Below are positions 1-9,593 of a DNA stretch of 64,000 nucleotides, one piece after another (the first letter of the stretch is position 1; every line of letters begins with the position of its first letter). The notes beneath the pieces are model-generated. The model was not told the DNA's origin. It saw only the letters and a program-made list of their open reading frames with translations, and did not search any database. A program made the translations under genes and the position numbers. This DNA comes from Alkalicoccobacillus gibsonii (GTDB lineage: Bacteria > Bacillota > Bacilli > Bacillales > Bacillaceae_D), in NCBI RefSeq assembly GCF_016798245.1, contig NZ_JAEUZA010000002.1, positions 682,001 through 746,000 of the forward strand. Reading direction: 5' to 3'.

Positions 1-2
1 TT

Positions 3-1445
3 ATGGCACTAGGTGTGCTAATTGGATTGATATTTGGAACAGTGCCAGGATTAACAGCAACCATGGGTATGGCGCTCTTTGTACCCTTTACCTTTGGGAT
101 GGACCCGGTACCTGGAATCGCCTTTTTAATTTGTTTACACTTGGGTGGTGTATCGGGAGGACTTGTTGCCTCGACTTTACTCGGGATACCAGGAACTCCA
201 TCTTCTATTGCAACAACCTTTGACGCATACCCAATGTCTAAAAATGGTGAGCCATTACGGGCGCTTGGAATAGGGGTTATCGCTTCTTTAGTAGGGGGAG
301 CATTAAGCTTCATTGCTCTTGTGACGATCTCTCCCGTTATTTCAAGACTCGCTGTAAAGATGGGGCCATTTGAATTCTTTGCATTAATTTTCTTTGCCCT
401 TTCACTTGTAGCGGTCCTTGCGAAGGGGAGTATGTTAAAAGGAGTGACAGCCGGATTTCTTGGACTGGCGGCAGGACTTGTTGGCTTTGCTCCAATTGAT
501 GGGCTGCAACGCTATACGCTCGGAATTCTTGAGTTAAAGGGAGGATTTGAACTTCTGCCTTTAATTATGGGATTATTCGCAATCTCGCAACTATTAATTG
601 AGATTCTTGGAGACTCTAAAAGTCAGGATATCGACCTTAAGGCAAAAGGGTTTGCTTTCTCGCTTACGGAAATCATCAAAAACTGGTGGAATCTTTTACG
701 TTCATCACTAATCGGAATTGCCTTCGGGATCTTACCAGGGCTTGGTAGTGGGACATCAAATTTAGTTGCGTATGCACAGGCAAAGCAGGCTTCTAAGACA
801 TCAGAACGATTTGGAAAAGGTGCCCCAGAAGGAATCTACGCCTCAGAATCAGCAAACACGGCAAGTGTCGGGGGTTCTCTTATTCCCATGCTATCTCTCG
901 GGATTCCAGGTGACACGGTTACGGCGATTCTTTTAGGTGGTTTTATGATTCATGGACTCCAACCAGGACCGTTATTCTTTACGAGTAACCCCGACATTGT
1001 GTACGTCGTGTTTATTGCCTTTTTTGTCGCGATGGTATTGGTATTCTTGTATCAGTTGTTTGGGATGAAGCTTTTTACTCGGGTATTAACAGTTCCAAAG
1101 CAATACCTGTTTCCAGTTATCTTTGTTTTGACGGTCGTAGGCGCCTATACGACCAATAGCTCCATTTTTGATATTTGGGTGATGATTTTGTTTGGGGTCG
1201 TAGGATTTTTCCTTGTTCGGAATGGATTCCCTATCGCTCCGATGATTCTTGGATTTATTCTTGGACCATTACTTGAAACATATATGAGAAGAGCCCTCAT
1301 GACATCAGGAAATGCAGCCGATTTCTTTACGAATCCAATCTCTGCCTTATTTATTCTGGCTGGAATTGCGTGTGTGGTATTCACTCTTAGAAGTGAGATC
1401 AAAGAAAAAAGAGGGAAGAACACAAGCAACACACTTAACGTTTAA
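3..1445 (+). CDS. TctA-family tripartite tricarboxylate transporter permease (5' end outside window)
   Basis: Large membrane subunit of a tripartite tricarboxylate transporter (TTT), which imports carboxylates with a periplasmic-type binding protein (TctC) and a small membrane subunit (TctB). The 480 visible residues are very hydrophobic. They carry the family hallmark GTVPGLTATMG near residues 12-22 and the paired loops GIPGTPSSIATTFDAYPM (61-78) and SLGIPGD (near 300), which mark the two inverted halves. TctA proteins are usually about 500 residues and have one more N-terminal helix, so the true start probably lies upstream of the window and the ATG at 3 is internal. A strong terminator follows, so this is the last gene of its operon; tctB and tctC would be upstream. 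The substrate cannot be told. Confidence 0.85.
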   Translation: MALGVLIGLIFGTVPGLTATMGMALFVPFTFGMDPVPGIAFLICLHLGGVSGGLVASTLLGIPGTPSSIATTFDAYPMSKNGEPLRALGIGVIASLVGGALSFIALVTISPVISRLAVKMGPFEFFALIFFALSLVAVLAKGSMLKGVTAGFLGLAAGLVGFAPIDGLQRYTLGILELKGGFELLPLIMGLFAISQLLIEILGDSKSQDIDLKAKGFAFSLTEIIKNWWNLLRSSLIGIAFGILPGLGSGTSNLVAYAQAKQASKTSERFGKGAPEGIYASESANTASVGGSLIPMLSLGIPGDTVTAILLGGFMIHGLQPGPLFFTSNPDIVYVVFIAFFVAMVLVFLYQLFGMKLFTRVLTVPKQYLFPVIFVLTVVGAYTTNSSIFDIWVMILFGVVGFFLVRNGFPIAPMILGFILGPLLETYMRRALMTSGNAADFFTNPISALFILAGIACVVFTLRSEIKEKRGKNTSNTLNV

Positions 1446-1463
1446 AGATTGAAAGATGATCCC

Positions 1464-1505
1464 AACCCAACGAATCTGTCAGACTACAGATTCATTGGGT
1501 TTTTC
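1464..1505 (+). terminator. Intrinsic terminator after the TctA gene
   Basis: A 16-base arm (1464-1479) pairs with 1486-1501 with one mismatch, loop CAGACT, followed by a T run. It separates the tricarboxylate transporter unit from the arabinose operon. Confidence 0.85.
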
Positions 1506-1602
1506 TACTTCTACAAAGGAATAACTTTCCTTCACCTTTCATAAAATCTGTTGATCAAGCTTGTATATTGGCACCATGTCGAAAAATAATTAGGTGATGT
1601 TA

Positions 1603-1631
1603 TTGTATTTTTTGGCTAATCGATTTATATT
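1603..1631 (+). promoter_or_regulatory. Probable SigA promoter of the arabinose operon
   Basis: TTGTAT (1603-1608), 17-bp spacer, TATATT (1626-1631). The first AraR-like operator begins at the next base, so repressor binding would cover the transcription start. This leaves a leader of about 110 nt before the first gene. Confidence 0.6.
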
Positions 1632-1647
1632 GGTTGTACGTACTAGT
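1632..1647 (+). promoter_or_regulatory. AraR-like operator 1
   Basis: GGTTGTACGTACTAGT matches 12 of 16 positions of the B. subtilis AraR palindrome as I remember it (ATTTGTACGTACAAAT), including the whole TTGTACGTAC core. It directly follows the predicted -10 box. Confidence 0.65.
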
Positions 1648-1683
1648 TTAGTTGAGAACCGATCCAATCGAAAATGAAGCCGA

Positions 1684-1699
1684 TAATGTCCGTACAAAT
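1684..1699 (+). promoter_or_regulatory. AraR-like operator 2
   Basis: TAATGTCCGTACAAAT matches 12 of 16 positions of the AraR palindrome, with the right half perfect. Its centre is 52 bp from operator 1, about five helical turns, so two repressors could bind the same DNA face. This resembles the paired operators of the B. subtilis ara operon. Confidence 0.6.
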
Positions 1700-1712
1700 G
1701 ATAGCGCTATCA
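1699..1712 (+). promoter_or_regulatory. cre site for CcpA
   Basis: TGATAGCGCTATCA is a perfect palindrome and fits the catabolite-responsive element consensus TGWNANCGNTNWCA at every fixed position. It abuts AraR operator 2, sharing one base, and lies downstream of the promoter, where CcpA would block elongation. Glucose repression of the arabinose genes is the expected effect. Confidence 0.8.
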
Positions 1713-1746
1713 TTCGGAGGACAACCAATTAGGGGGATGAGTTTTT

Positions 1747-2829
1747 ATGAAAAAGCTGGGCTTAGTAGGGTTAATGATAGTCGGTGGGGTAATGGTAGCT
1801 GCTTGTTCTGAGGGGAGTTCTGGTGGAGACGGCGGAGGTGAAGAAGAGTTAACAGTTGGTATTTCCATGCCAACGCAATCTTCAGAACGTTGGATTGCAG
1901 ACGGGAATAATATGGTCGATTACTTTGAAGAATTAGGGTATAAAACAGAGCTTCAATATGCCGAGGATGTAGTGGAAAATCAAGTATCTCAAATTGAGAA
2001 CATGATTACGTTAGGTGTCGATGCATTAGTCATTGCTTCAGTAGATGGAGAAGCCCTTACGAGTGTATTGGAAAGTGCAAATGCAGAAGACATTCCGGTC
2101 ATTTCATATGACCGTTTAATCATGAATTCAGAGCATGTAGATTATTATGCAACCTTTGATAACTATGAGGTTGGTGTCATGCAAGGTCAGTACATTGTTG
2201 ACCAGCTCGATTTAGAAAATGAAGCAGGTCCTTTTAACATCGAATTGTTTGCAGGTTCTCCTGATGACAATAATGCTCACTTCTTCTTTAATGGGGCGAT
2301 GTCTGTTCTTCAACCTTATTTAGATGAAGGGAAATTAGTAGTAGGCAGTGGTCAAACTGATTTTAACCAAATTTCTATTTTACGATGGGACGGCGCAACT
2401 GCACAAAGTCGAATGGATAATCTACTAAGCTCAAATTATGGTGGTGGCGAAGAGTTACACGCTGTTTTAGCTCCAGCAGATCTTTTAAGTATTGGTGTAC
2501 TTGCCTCATTAAAGAGCGTTGGATACACGGCAGATGATATGCCTATTATTACAGGTCAAGATGCGGATATTCCGTCCGTTAATGCCATTATTGCAGGAGA
2601 ACAATCAATGACCGTGTTTAAAGATACAAGGGTCTTAGCTGAAAAAGCGGTGGAGATGACTGAGTCCGTTCTGAACAATGAGGAACCTGAGGTGAATGAC
2701 ACTGATACCTACGACAACAATGTAAAAGTAGTTCCTTCATTCCTGGAGTCACCTGTTGTCGTAGATATTGATAACTACGAAGAGATTCTGATTGAAAGTG
2801 ACTATTACACAGCAGACCAGCTTAATTAG
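1747..2829 (+). CDS. chvE: Sugar ABC transporter substrate-binding lipoprotein (ChvE/AraE type)
   Basis: Extracellular lipoprotein that captures a monosaccharide for the ABC importer encoded by the next two genes. The signal peptide ends in the lipobox VAAC, with Cys20 as lipid anchor, followed by a Gly/Ser/Glu-rich linker. The rest (about 34-360) is a periplasmic-binding-protein type I fold with segments like ISMPTQSSERWIADG, LVIASVDGEAL and VISYDRLI, typical of ChvE-like multiple-monosaccharide binders; Geobacillus AraE is the same kind of protein. Being first in an operon with araD, araB and araA argues for L-arabinose as substrate, perhaps others too. The ribosome site GGGGGATGAG precedes ATG 1747. 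A 12-bp hairpin follows the stop codon. Confidence 0.9.
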   Translation: MKKLGLVGLMIVGGVMVAACSEGSSGGDGGGEEELTVGISMPTQSSERWIADGNNMVDYFEELGYKTELQYAEDVVENQVSQIENMITLGVDALVIASVDGEALTSVLESANAEDIPVISYDRLIMNSEHVDYYATFDNYEVGVMQGQYIVDQLDLENEAGPFNIELFAGSPDDNNAHFFFNGAMSVLQPYLDEGKLVVGSGQTDFNQISILRWDGATAQSRMDNLLSSNYGGGEELHAVLAPADLLSIGVLASLKSVGYTADDMPIITGQDADIPSVNAIIAGEQSMTVFKDTRVLAEKAVEMTESVLNNEEPEVNDTDTYDNNVKVVPSFLESPVVVDIDNYEEILIESDYYTADQLN

Positions 2830-2840
2830 CACCTACTCAT

Positions 2841-2870
2841 TGAGCGGTTCTAAAGGAGTAGAACCGCTCA
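2841..2870 (+). other. Intercistronic hairpin after the binding-protein gene
   Basis: TGAGCGGTTCTA (2841-2852) and TAGAACCGCTCA (2859-2870) form a perfect 12-bp stem with a 6-base loop and no T run behind it. It is therefore more likely an mRNA-stabilising or processing structure than a terminator. It would allow more binding protein than ATPase and permease to be made, a common need in ABC operons. Confidence 0.7.
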
Positions 2871-2892
2871 CTCAGAAAAGGGAGAGAGGGAC

Positions 2893-4455
2893 ATGTCAAA
2901 CATTCTTCTAGATATGAAGAATATCACAAAGCAGTTTCCTGGTGTAAAGGCACTTGATCATGTGAATCTCCAAGTGAAACAAGGTGATATTCACGCTTTA
3001 TGTGGTGAGAACGGAGCAGGCAAATCTACTTTAATGAAGGTGTTAAGTGGGGTCTATGCATATGGAAGCTATGAGGGTGACATCTATTTTCAAGACGAGC
3101 CTTGTCAGTTTAAGGATGTCAGACAGAGCGAGGAAAAAGGCATTGCAATTATCCACCAAGAGCTGGCTCTTATCCCGGAGCTATCAATCTCTGAAAATAT
3201 CTTTCTAGGAAATGAGCGCGGTCGATACGGGCTAGTAGATTGGGATCAGACAAGTAAGTTGTCTGAAGAGCTCCTTACACGAGTGAATCTGCTAGAGCCC
3301 GTTCAGACCAAGATAAAGCATATTGGGGTAGGGAAGCAACAGTTAGTGGAAATTGCCAAAGCTCTAGCAAAGGACGTAAAGCTTCTCATATTAGATGAAC
3401 CGACCGCCTCTCTTAATGAAACAGATAGCCAAAACTTATTAAAGCTTTTGCTTGAGCTTAAGCATGAAGGAATTACCTCCATTATCATCTCACACAAGTT
3501 AAATGAAATTAAGCAAATTGCCGATCAAGTGACCATTATTCGCGATGGGCAAACCATTGAAACGCTTGATGTGAAAAAGGATGAAGTGAATGAGGATCGA
3601 ATCATTCGCGGAATGGTAGGTAGAAGTCTTTCTAGCAGGTATCCAGAGTATTCAGGTACACCTGGTGAGACGATCCTTGAGGTAAGGAACTGGAATGTCT
3701 TTCATCCAATTCAGCGTGAACGCCAGATTATCTTTGATGCGGCGTTTCATGTGAAGAGAGGAGAAATTGTAGGCATAGCAGGATTAATGGGAGCGGGACG
3801 TACGGAGCTTGCCATGAGCCTGTTTGGTGGATCGTACGGCTCAAAGATAAGTGGCGAGCTCCTTTTAAACAACGAACCCACTTCATTTTCTTCTGTTAGT
3901 GAAGCCATTCAAGCAGGTCTTGCCTATGCAACAGAGGATCGGAAATCATATGGGCTCATTTTAATGAACGATGTAAAAGAGAACATTTCGCTTGCAAGCT
4001 TAGACAAATTGTCTAACAAGACCTTGATCAATGGAACGGAAGAAGTGAAGGTAGCAGAAGATTTTAGAAAGAAAATGAACATCAAGACACCTTCTATTCA
4101 ACAAGAAACAGGGAATCTGAGTGGTGGGAACCAACAGAAAGTCGTTTTAAGTAAGTGGATCCTTTCTGATCCGGACGTTTTAATACTAGATGAGCCGACA
4201 CGAGGCATTGATGTGGGAGCGAAATACGAGATTTATACGATCATTCAAGAGCTGGCTCAAAAAGGGAAGGGAATTCTTATCATTTCCTCTGAGCTTCCAG
4301 AATTAATTGGCATGTGTAGTCGCGTGTATGCCATGAATAAAGGAAGAATGACTGGTGAGGTTCAGGGTGAACAGTTAAACCAAGAGGATTTAATGAGGCT
4401 GATGACACGGGAGGTGACTTTCCATGAAGACATTTCTAAAGATCGTCCAAACTAA
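2893..4455 (+). CDS. mmsA: Sugar ABC transporter ATP-binding protein (MmsA/GguA/AraG type)
   Basis: Cytoplasmic ATPase with two fused nucleotide-binding halves, as in all monosaccharide (CUT2) importers, powering uptake with the permease encoded next. In the first half, Walker [10 protein letters not shown] is at 38-46, a weak signature [15 protein letters not shown] at about 144-158, and Walker [11 protein letters not shown] near 164. In the second half the P-loop is degenerate ([11 protein letters not shown]), while the signature LSGGNQQKV and Walker [11 protein letters not shown] are intact. This asymmetry is normal for the family. At 520 residues the length is usual. The start ATG 2893 has GGGAGAGGG before it. 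The 3' end overlaps the permease gene by 32 bases, indicating translational coupling. Confidence 0.92.
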   Translation: MSNILLDMKNITKQFPGVKALDHVNLQVKQGDIHALCGENGAGKSTLMKVLSGVYAYGSYEGDIYFQDEPCQFKDVRQSEEKGIAIIHQELALIPELSISENIFLGNERGRYGLVDWDQTSKLSEELLTRVNLLEPVQTKIKHIGVGKQQLVEIAKALAKDVKLLILDEPTASLNETDSQNLLKLLLELKHEGITSIIISHKLNEIKQIADQVTIIRDGQTIETLDVKKDEVNEDRIIRGMVGRSLSSRYPEYSGTPGETILEVRNWNVFHPIQRERQIIFDAAFHVKRGEIVGIAGLMGAGRTELAMSLFGGSYGSKISGELLLNNEPTSFSSVSEAIQAGLAYATEDRKSYGLILMNDVKENISLASLDKLSNKTLINGTEEVKVAEDFRKKMNIKTPSIQQETGNLSGGNQQKVVLSKWILSDPDVLILDEPTRGIDVGAKYEIYTIIQELAQKGKGILIISSELPELIGMCSRVYAMNKGRMTGEVQGEQLNQEDLMRLMTREVTFHEDISKDRPN

Positions 4456-5584
4456 TATTAGGCAATATAGTATGACCTTTGCGTTGCTTCTTATTATGCT
4501 ACTGTTTCAAATTCTCACAGATGGCGTTCTGTTGCAGCCTCTGAATATTACGAATCTAATCTTGCAAAATAGCTACATTCTCATTCTTGCGATTGGCATG
4601 GTGTTAGTTATCATCACAGGACATATTGACCTGTCTGTAGGTTCAATCGCAGCGTTTATCGGTGCCTTATCAGCCATTCTAATGATTCAAATGAACATGG
4701 ATCCTTTCTTTACCGTTGTTCTTTGTTTATTGATGGGAGCGATAGTTGGGGCATGGCAAGGATTTTGGGTTGCCTATGTGAAGATACCTGCCTTTATCGT
4801 CACTCTTGCTGGAATGTTGATCTTCCGGGGGATTACATTGATTATGCTCCAAGGACAATCCATTGCTCCGTTCCCTCCTGCGTTTCAGCAATTAAGTGCT
4901 GGGTTTTTACCAGATGTATTTAACGGTTCTACCATTCACTTGTTGTCACTAATCATAGGAGTTGTACTAATTGGAATGCTTGTCTTTCTTGAAGTACGAG
5001 CAAGAAGAAAACAACTAAAGAATGGGTTTGATGCTCTTCCCAGGTCTTTGTTTCTCTTAAAAATAGTTGGAATGGCAGCGGTTATTGGAGTGTTTACGTA
5101 CATTCTAGCGGATTATCGTGGGATCCCAAATATACTAATTCTATTGATTGTACTCATTGCCTTTTATTCTTTTGTTATGAAAAAGACAGTCATCGGTCGA
5201 CACATCTATGCAGTAGGTGGAAACGAGAAGGCCGCATCACTATCTGGTATTAAAACAAAGCGTGTCACCTTTATGGTGTTTGTGAATATGGGTGTGCTCG
5301 CAGCGCTATCCGGTTTGATCTTTGCTGCCAGACTTAATGCGGCCACGCCACGAGCAGGAAACTTGTTTGAGCTTGATGCCATTGCGGCAAGTTTTATCGG
5401 AGGCGCCTCAGCATATGGTGGTGTAGGATCCATCATTGGTGCCGTCATTGGTGGACTTGTTATGGGTGTCATGAACAATGGAATGTCCATTCTTGGATTA
5501 GGTATTGATTGGCAGCAAGCAATCAAAGGACTTGTTCTATTAGCGGCAGTTGCCTTTGACATTATGAATAAGAAGCGGTCTTAA
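4424..5584 (+). CDS. mmsB: Sugar ABC transporter permease (MmsB/GguB/AraH type)
   Basis: Integral membrane subunit that forms the sugar channel with the double ATPase. The 386 residues contain about ten hydrophobic helices and the family stretches [16 protein letters not shown] (near 66-81) and [22 protein letters not shown]-like glycine-rich segments near the C-terminus. The start ATG 4424 lies inside the ATPase gene and is served by GGGAGGTG at about 4410. A small hairpin at 5570-5593 (AAGAAGCG paired with CGCTTCTT) spans the stop codon. It is followed by an AraR-like site before araD. Transporter and catabolic genes appear to form one transcript. Confidence 0.92.
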   Translation: MKTFLKIVQTNIRQYSMTFALLLIMLLFQILTDGVLLQPLNITNLILQNSYILILAIGMVLVIITGHIDLSVGSIAAFIGALSAILMIQMNMDPFFTVVLCLLMGAIVGAWQGFWVAYVKIPAFIVTLAGMLIFRGITLIMLQGQSIAPFPPAFQQLSAGFLPDVFNGSTIHLLSLIIGVVLIGMLVFLEVRARRKQLKNGFDALPRSLFLLKIVGMAAVIGVFTYILADYRGIPNILILLIVLIAFYSFVMKKTVIGRHIYAVGGNEKAASLSGIKTKRVTFMVFVNMGVLAALSGLIFAARLNAATPRAGNLFELDAIAASFIGGASAYGGVGSIIGAVIGGLVMGVMNNGMSILGLGIDWQQAIKGLVLLAAVAFDIMNKKRS

Positions 5585-5602
5585 TCGCTTCTTATTATAG
5601 AT

Positions 5603-5618
5603 ACTTGTACGTATAAGG
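5603..5618 (+). promoter_or_regulatory. AraR-like operator 3, between mmsB and araD
   Basis: ACTTGTACGTATAAGG matches 12 of 16 positions of the AraR palindrome and has the central TACGTA with nearly symmetric arms (CTTG, TAAG). It sits just upstream of the araD ribosome binding site, inside the operon. It could act as a roadblock or control an internal promoter. A TATTAT is present at 5593-5598, but I see no good -35 box. Confidence 0.5.
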
Positions 5619-5635
5619 ATAGGAGGAGAAAAAGA

Positions 5636-6328
5636 ATGCTGGATGATTTAAAGCAACAGGTGCTCAATGCCAATTTGGCTTTACCAAAGCATGGCATGGT
5701 TACATTCACATGGGGAAACGTGAGTGGTATTGATCGCGAAAGTGGATTAGTGGTTATTAAGCCAAGTGGCGTCGAGTATGACGTGTTGAAGAAAGAAGAT
5801 TTAGTCGTGGTTGATCTAATGGGTAATGTGGTTGAGGGTGAGTTGAATCCTTCGTCGGATACACCAACCCATGTGGTGCTGTATCGTGCTTTCCCTGAAA
5901 TTGGTGGGATCGTGCATACTCATTCTCCTCATGCGACAAGCTGGGCCCAGGCAGGTAGGGGAATTCCAGCGTTTGGAACGACCCACGCAGACTATTTTTA
6001 CGGGGAGATTCCATGCACCAGACCTATGACTGAAGAAGAAATTAAGGGAGCGTATGAGGCGGAAACAGGGCATGTGATTGTAGAAACATTTGCAGAAAAG
6101 CGATACGACCACATGCCTGGTGTGCTTGTCCATGCGCACGCTCCATTCGCCTGGGGAAAGGACGCTATGGAAGCTTTGCACAATGCAGTGGTATTAGAAG
6201 AAACGGCAAAAATGGCGACAAACACACTCGCTCTTAACCCAAATGCCAATCATATGCAGCAGGACCTTTTGGATAAACATTTTCTTAGGAAACATGGAAA
6301 AGACGCTTACTATGGTCAACGAAACTAA
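5636..6328 (+). CDS. araD: L-ribulose-5-phosphate 4-epimerase
   Basis: Converts L-ribulose 5-phosphate to D-xylulose 5-phosphate by a zinc-dependent retro-aldol step, the last step of bacterial L-arabinose breakdown before the pentose phosphate pathway. Class II aldolase fold, 230 residues, the usual length. Visible motifs are GNVSG (27-31), KPSGV (42-46), SSDTPTH (73-79) and the zinc site HTH at 94-96 with His168 in [10 protein letters not shown]. The start ATG 5636 follows AGGAGGAGAAAAAG. It lies 51 bp after the permease gene and 12 bp before araB, within the arabinose operon. Confidence 0.95.
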   Translation: MLDDLKQQVLNANLALPKHGMVTFTWGNVSGIDRESGLVVIKPSGVEYDVLKKEDLVVVDLMGNVVEGELNPSSDTPTHVVLYRAFPEIGGIVHTHSPHATSWAQAGRGIPAFGTTHADYFYGEIPCTRPMTEEEIKGAYEAETGHVIVETFAEKRYDHMPGVLVHAHAPFAWGKDAMEALHNAVVLEETAKMATNTLALNPNANHMQQDLLDKHFLRKHGKDAYYGQRN

Positions 6329-6340
6329 AGGAGGAAACCA

Positions 6341-8032
6341 ATGAGTACGTATACAATAGGATTGGATTTTGGGACAGAATCAGGACGAGCTGTGTTAGTA
6401 AATGTAGTAGATGGAACAGAAGTGAGTGAACATGTAACACCCTATCGTCATGGGGTCATTGATCGCACGCTTCCATCAACCAATCAGCCCCTTGAATCAG
6501 AGTGGGCACTTCAGCATCCGAGCGATTATATCGAGGTACTAACGACTTCCGTACCTGCTGTATTAAAGCAAGCTGGGGTGAATGCGGAAGATGTGATTGG
6601 TGTAGGCATTGACTTTACGGCGTGTACAATGCTTCCAGTTGACGAAGTAGGAACACCGCTTTGTTTAAAAGACGAGCTAAAAGACCGTCCGCATAGCTGG
6701 TTAAAGCTATGGAAGCATCACGCAGCTCAGGATGAAGCAAACGAGATCAATCGGATTGCCAAAGAGCGAGGAGAAGCCTTCCTTGCACGATACGGAGGGA
6801 AGATCTCATCAGAGTGGATGATTGCAAAGATTTGGCAAGTACTAAATGAAGATCCGGGGATGTATGAGGAAGCTGATCTATTTCTTGAAGCCACGGACTG
6901 GGTCATTGCACAAATGACAGGTTCGATTGTTCGTAATAGCTGCACAGCTGGATACAAGGCCATTTGGCATAAACAAGACGGCTATCCGAGTGAGGGCTTT
7001 TTCAAAGCGCTTGACCCTCGTCTGGAAAAAGTAGCATCTACTAAGCTGCGGGGAGAGATTGTTCCACTTGGTACGAAAGCTGGTGGGCTGACAGAGGAAA
7101 TGGCTGCGCAAATGGGATTGCTTCCAGGTACGGCTGTTGCAGTGGGGAACGTTGATGCGCATGCTGCAGCTCCGGGTGTTGGCGTTGTAACGCCAGGAAA
7201 ATTAGTGATGGCGATGGGAACGTCCATTTGTCATGTGGTACTTGGTGAGGAAGAAAAAGAAGTGGAAGGTATGTGCGGTGTCGTTGAAGATGGGATTATT
7301 CCTGGATACTTTGGCTATGAAGCAGGCCAATCTGCGGTTGGGGATATTTTCGCTTGGTTTGTGCGACATGGAGTGTCAGAACAAGTGGAAAAAGCAGCGC
7401 AGGAAGCAGGAATGAATATCCACGCTTATCTGGAAGAAAAAGCAGCTAATTATGCTCCAGGTAAAACAGGGTTGCTTGCGCTTGATTGGTGGAATGGAAA
7501 TCGGTCTGTTCTCGTTGATACTGAGTTAAGTGGATTAATCGTAGGTTTAACTCTACATTCAAAACCAGAAGAGATTTACCGGACGTTGCTTGAAGCTACG
7601 GCTTTTGGAACAAAAAAGATTATTGATGCCTTTCAATCAAATGGAATTGAAATTAACGAAGTGTATGCATGCGGTGGGTTACCACAGAAAAATAAATTAC
7701 TTATGCAGATCTATGCAGATGTAACAAATGTTGAAATTAAGGTTAGTGCAGCCTCACAAACACCTGCGCTTGGTGCAGCGATGTTCGCAGCCGTTGCAGC
7801 TGGAGCAACATATGGTGGGTATAACTCAATAACCGATGCTGCGCAATCGATGAGTCGGGTACGAGAGGAAACCTTTAAACCAATTCCTGAAAACGTCTCC
7901 ACCTATGCTGAGCTATATAAAGAATACTCAACGCTTCATGATTATTTTGGTCGTGGAGAGAACGATGTCATGAAACGATTAAAAGCATTAAAGGCCAAAA
8001 ATGATTCAACACCTGCACATACAAACAACTGA
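6341..8032 (+). CDS. araB: Ribulokinase
   Basis: Phosphorylates L-ribulose to L-ribulose 5-phosphate using ATP, the second step of arabinose catabolism. FGGY-type carbohydrate kinase of the ASKHA fold, 563 residues, close to the B. subtilis enzyme. The N-terminal phosphate loop reads [13 protein letters not shown] (6-18), with the sugar-binding GIDFTACTM near 89. A second nucleotide-binding half contains [14 protein letters not shown] and [19 protein letters not shown]. The start follows AAAGGAGG. It is sandwiched between araD and araA with gaps of only 12 bp. Confidence 0.96.
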   Translation: MSTYTIGLDFGTESGRAVLVNVVDGTEVSEHVTPYRHGVIDRTLPSTNQPLESEWALQHPSDYIEVLTTSVPAVLKQAGVNAEDVIGVGIDFTACTMLPVDEVGTPLCLKDELKDRPHSWLKLWKHHAAQDEANEINRIAKERGEAFLARYGGKISSEWMIAKIWQVLNEDPGMYEEADLFLEATDWVIAQMTGSIVRNSCTAGYKAIWHKQDGYPSEGFFKALDPRLEKVASTKLRGEIVPLGTKAGGLTEEMAAQMGLLPGTAVAVGNVDAHAAAPGVGVVTPGKLVMAMGTSICHVVLGEEEKEVEGMCGVVEDGIIPGYFGYEAGQSAVGDIFAWFVRHGVSEQVEKAAQEAGMNIHAYLEEKAANYAPGKTGLLALDWWNGNRSVLVDTELSGLIVGLTLHSKPEEIYRTLLEATAFGTKKIIDAFQSNGIEINEVYACGGLPQKNKLLMQIYADVTNVEIKVSAASQTPALGAAMFAAVAAGATYGGYNSITDAAQSMSRVREETFKPIPENVSTYAELYKEYSTLHDYFGRGENDVMKRLKALKAKNDSTPAHTNN

Positions 8033-8044
8033 GGAGGAAACAAA

Positions 8045-9523
8045 ATGACACAACAAAAAACGATTGAATATTGGTTTGTTACAGGGGGACAGCCTCTATA
8101 CGGTGAGGAAGCCATTCGTGAGGTTCAAAATCATTCCCGCCAAATGGTTGAAGCATTAAATGAAAGTAAGGCGATATCTTTTACGATTAAGCTAAAGGAC
8201 GTCGCAACAAATCCTGAAGGCATTACCAAGCTTTGTGCTGATGCCAATGCAGATGAAACATGCGGAGGGATTATTGCATGGATGCATACATTTTCCCCAG
8301 CTAAAATGTGGATTGGTGGATTACATTTACTAACAAAGCCGCTCCTTCACCTGCACACTCAATTTAACCGGGAGATCCCGTGGGATTCCATTGATATGGA
8401 CTTTATGAACTTAAATCAGTCTGCTCATGGTGATCGTGAATTTGGCTTTATTGGTGCAAGAATGAAGCTCCCACGAAAGGTCATTGCCGGATACTGGGCC
8501 GATGAACGTGTTCAAGAGAGAATGGGTACGTGGATGAAAACAACGGCTGCCGCGATTCAAAGTAAATCCATACGCATCGCACGCTTTGGAGATAACATGA
8601 ATGAGGTAGCTGTAACAGAAGGAGATAAGGTTGAGGCTCAATTAACATTTGGTTGGTCCGTACAAGGGTACGGAATTGGAGATCTTGTAGAAGTAGTGGA
8701 ATCCATTACGGACGAAGAGGTTGAGCAGTTATATTCAGTGTATGAGCAGGAATACGACATTGATCCGAACGCTGATAAACAAGCCATTTTAGAGCAGGCA
8801 CGTATTGAACTCGGTTTAAAACGTTTTCTGGAGGAAGGAAACTTTGGAGGGTTTACAACAAACTTTGATACATTACACGGGTTAACTCAGCTTCCAGGTC
8901 TGGCTGTTCAACGATTGATGCAGCAAGGCTACGGATTTGGAGGAGAGGGTGATTGGAAAACAGCTGCTCTCTTGCGGATGATAAAGCTAATGGCCGACGG
9001 TGAACAAACATCGTTTATGGAGGATTACACATACCATTTTGAAGAAGGAAACGAAATGATCCTCGGTTCCCATATGCTTGAGGTATGTCCAACCATCGCT
9101 TCAGGGAAACCGAAGATCGAAGTTCATCCTCTATCAATAGGAGGAAAATCTGACCCGGCACGTATGGTGTTTGACAGTATGGAAGGTGAAGCACTAGTCG
9201 CATCTATCATTCATTTAGGTGATCGGTTCCGTCTAGTTATTAATGAAGTAACAGCTGTGGCACCTGAGCATGAGACACCGTTACTACCTGTGGCAAAGGT
9301 ACTTTGGAAGCCGAAGCCTTCACTTGAAACCTCAGCCGAAGCCTGGATTCACGCTGGTGGCGCACATCATACGGTCATGTCGTACAAAATTACAACAGAG
9401 CAATTGCTAGATTGGGCGAAGCTTGTTGGAATTGAAGCAGTTGTCATTAACGAGCATACAACCATCCAAGGCATTGAGAATGAATTGAAATGGAATGAAC
9501 TTGCCTATAAATTCAGCAGATAA
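8045..9523 (+). CDS. araA: L-arabinose isomerase
   Basis: Isomerises L-arabinose to L-ribulose, the first catabolic step, using Mn2+. At 492 residues the length fits the AraA family. The N-terminus WFVTGGQPLYGEEAIREV, the segment HTFSPAKMWIGGL and the metal-binding region near 300-350 (EDYTYHFEEG, LGSHMLEVCPTIA) are typical, as is the late AGGAHHTVMSY carrying a ligand histidine. The start follows GAGGAGGAAAC. The gene is 12 bp after araB and 70 bp before araR, with no terminator between them. Transporter, catabolic enzymes and regulator may therefore form one long unit. Confidence 0.96.
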   Translation: MTQQKTIEYWFVTGGQPLYGEEAIREVQNHSRQMVEALNESKAISFTIKLKDVATNPEGITKLCADANADETCGGIIAWMHTFSPAKMWIGGLHLLTKPLLHLHTQFNREIPWDSIDMDFMNLNQSAHGDREFGFIGARMKLPRKVIAGYWADERVQERMGTWMKTTAAAIQSKSIRIARFGDNMNEVAVTEGDKVEAQLTFGWSVQGYGIGDLVEVVESITDEEVEQLYSVYEQEYDIDPNADKQAILEQARIELGLKRFLEEGNFGGFTTNFDTLHGLTQLPGLAVQRLMQQGYGFGGEGDWKTAALLRMIKLMADGEQTSFMEDYTYHFEEGNEMILGSHMLEVCPTIASGKPKIEVHPLSIGGKSDPARMVFDSMEGEALVASIIHLGDRFRLVINEVTAVAPEHETPLLPVAKVLWKPKPSLETSAEAWIHAGGAHHTVMSYKITTEQLLDWAKLVGIEAVVINEHTTIQGIENELKWNELAYKFSR

Positions 9524-9593
9524 GCGAATTGTTCCGATTCACAAAGTATGGTAGCCTATTCGTATAAGTGAACAGAGAATTGAGGACAACCAT

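Noticed and set aside
1446-1746. Riboswitch in the leader of the arabinose operon
   Set aside because: No conserved riboswitch core is visible; the region is explained by promoter, operators and cre.
5757-6249. Three leftward frames inside araD
   Set aside because: They are antisense shadows of a conserved enzyme gene with no ribosome sites.
9560-9580. A fourth AraR operator in front of araR (CTATTCGTATAAGTG)
   Set aside because: Only about half of the 16 positions agree, without a symmetric left half.
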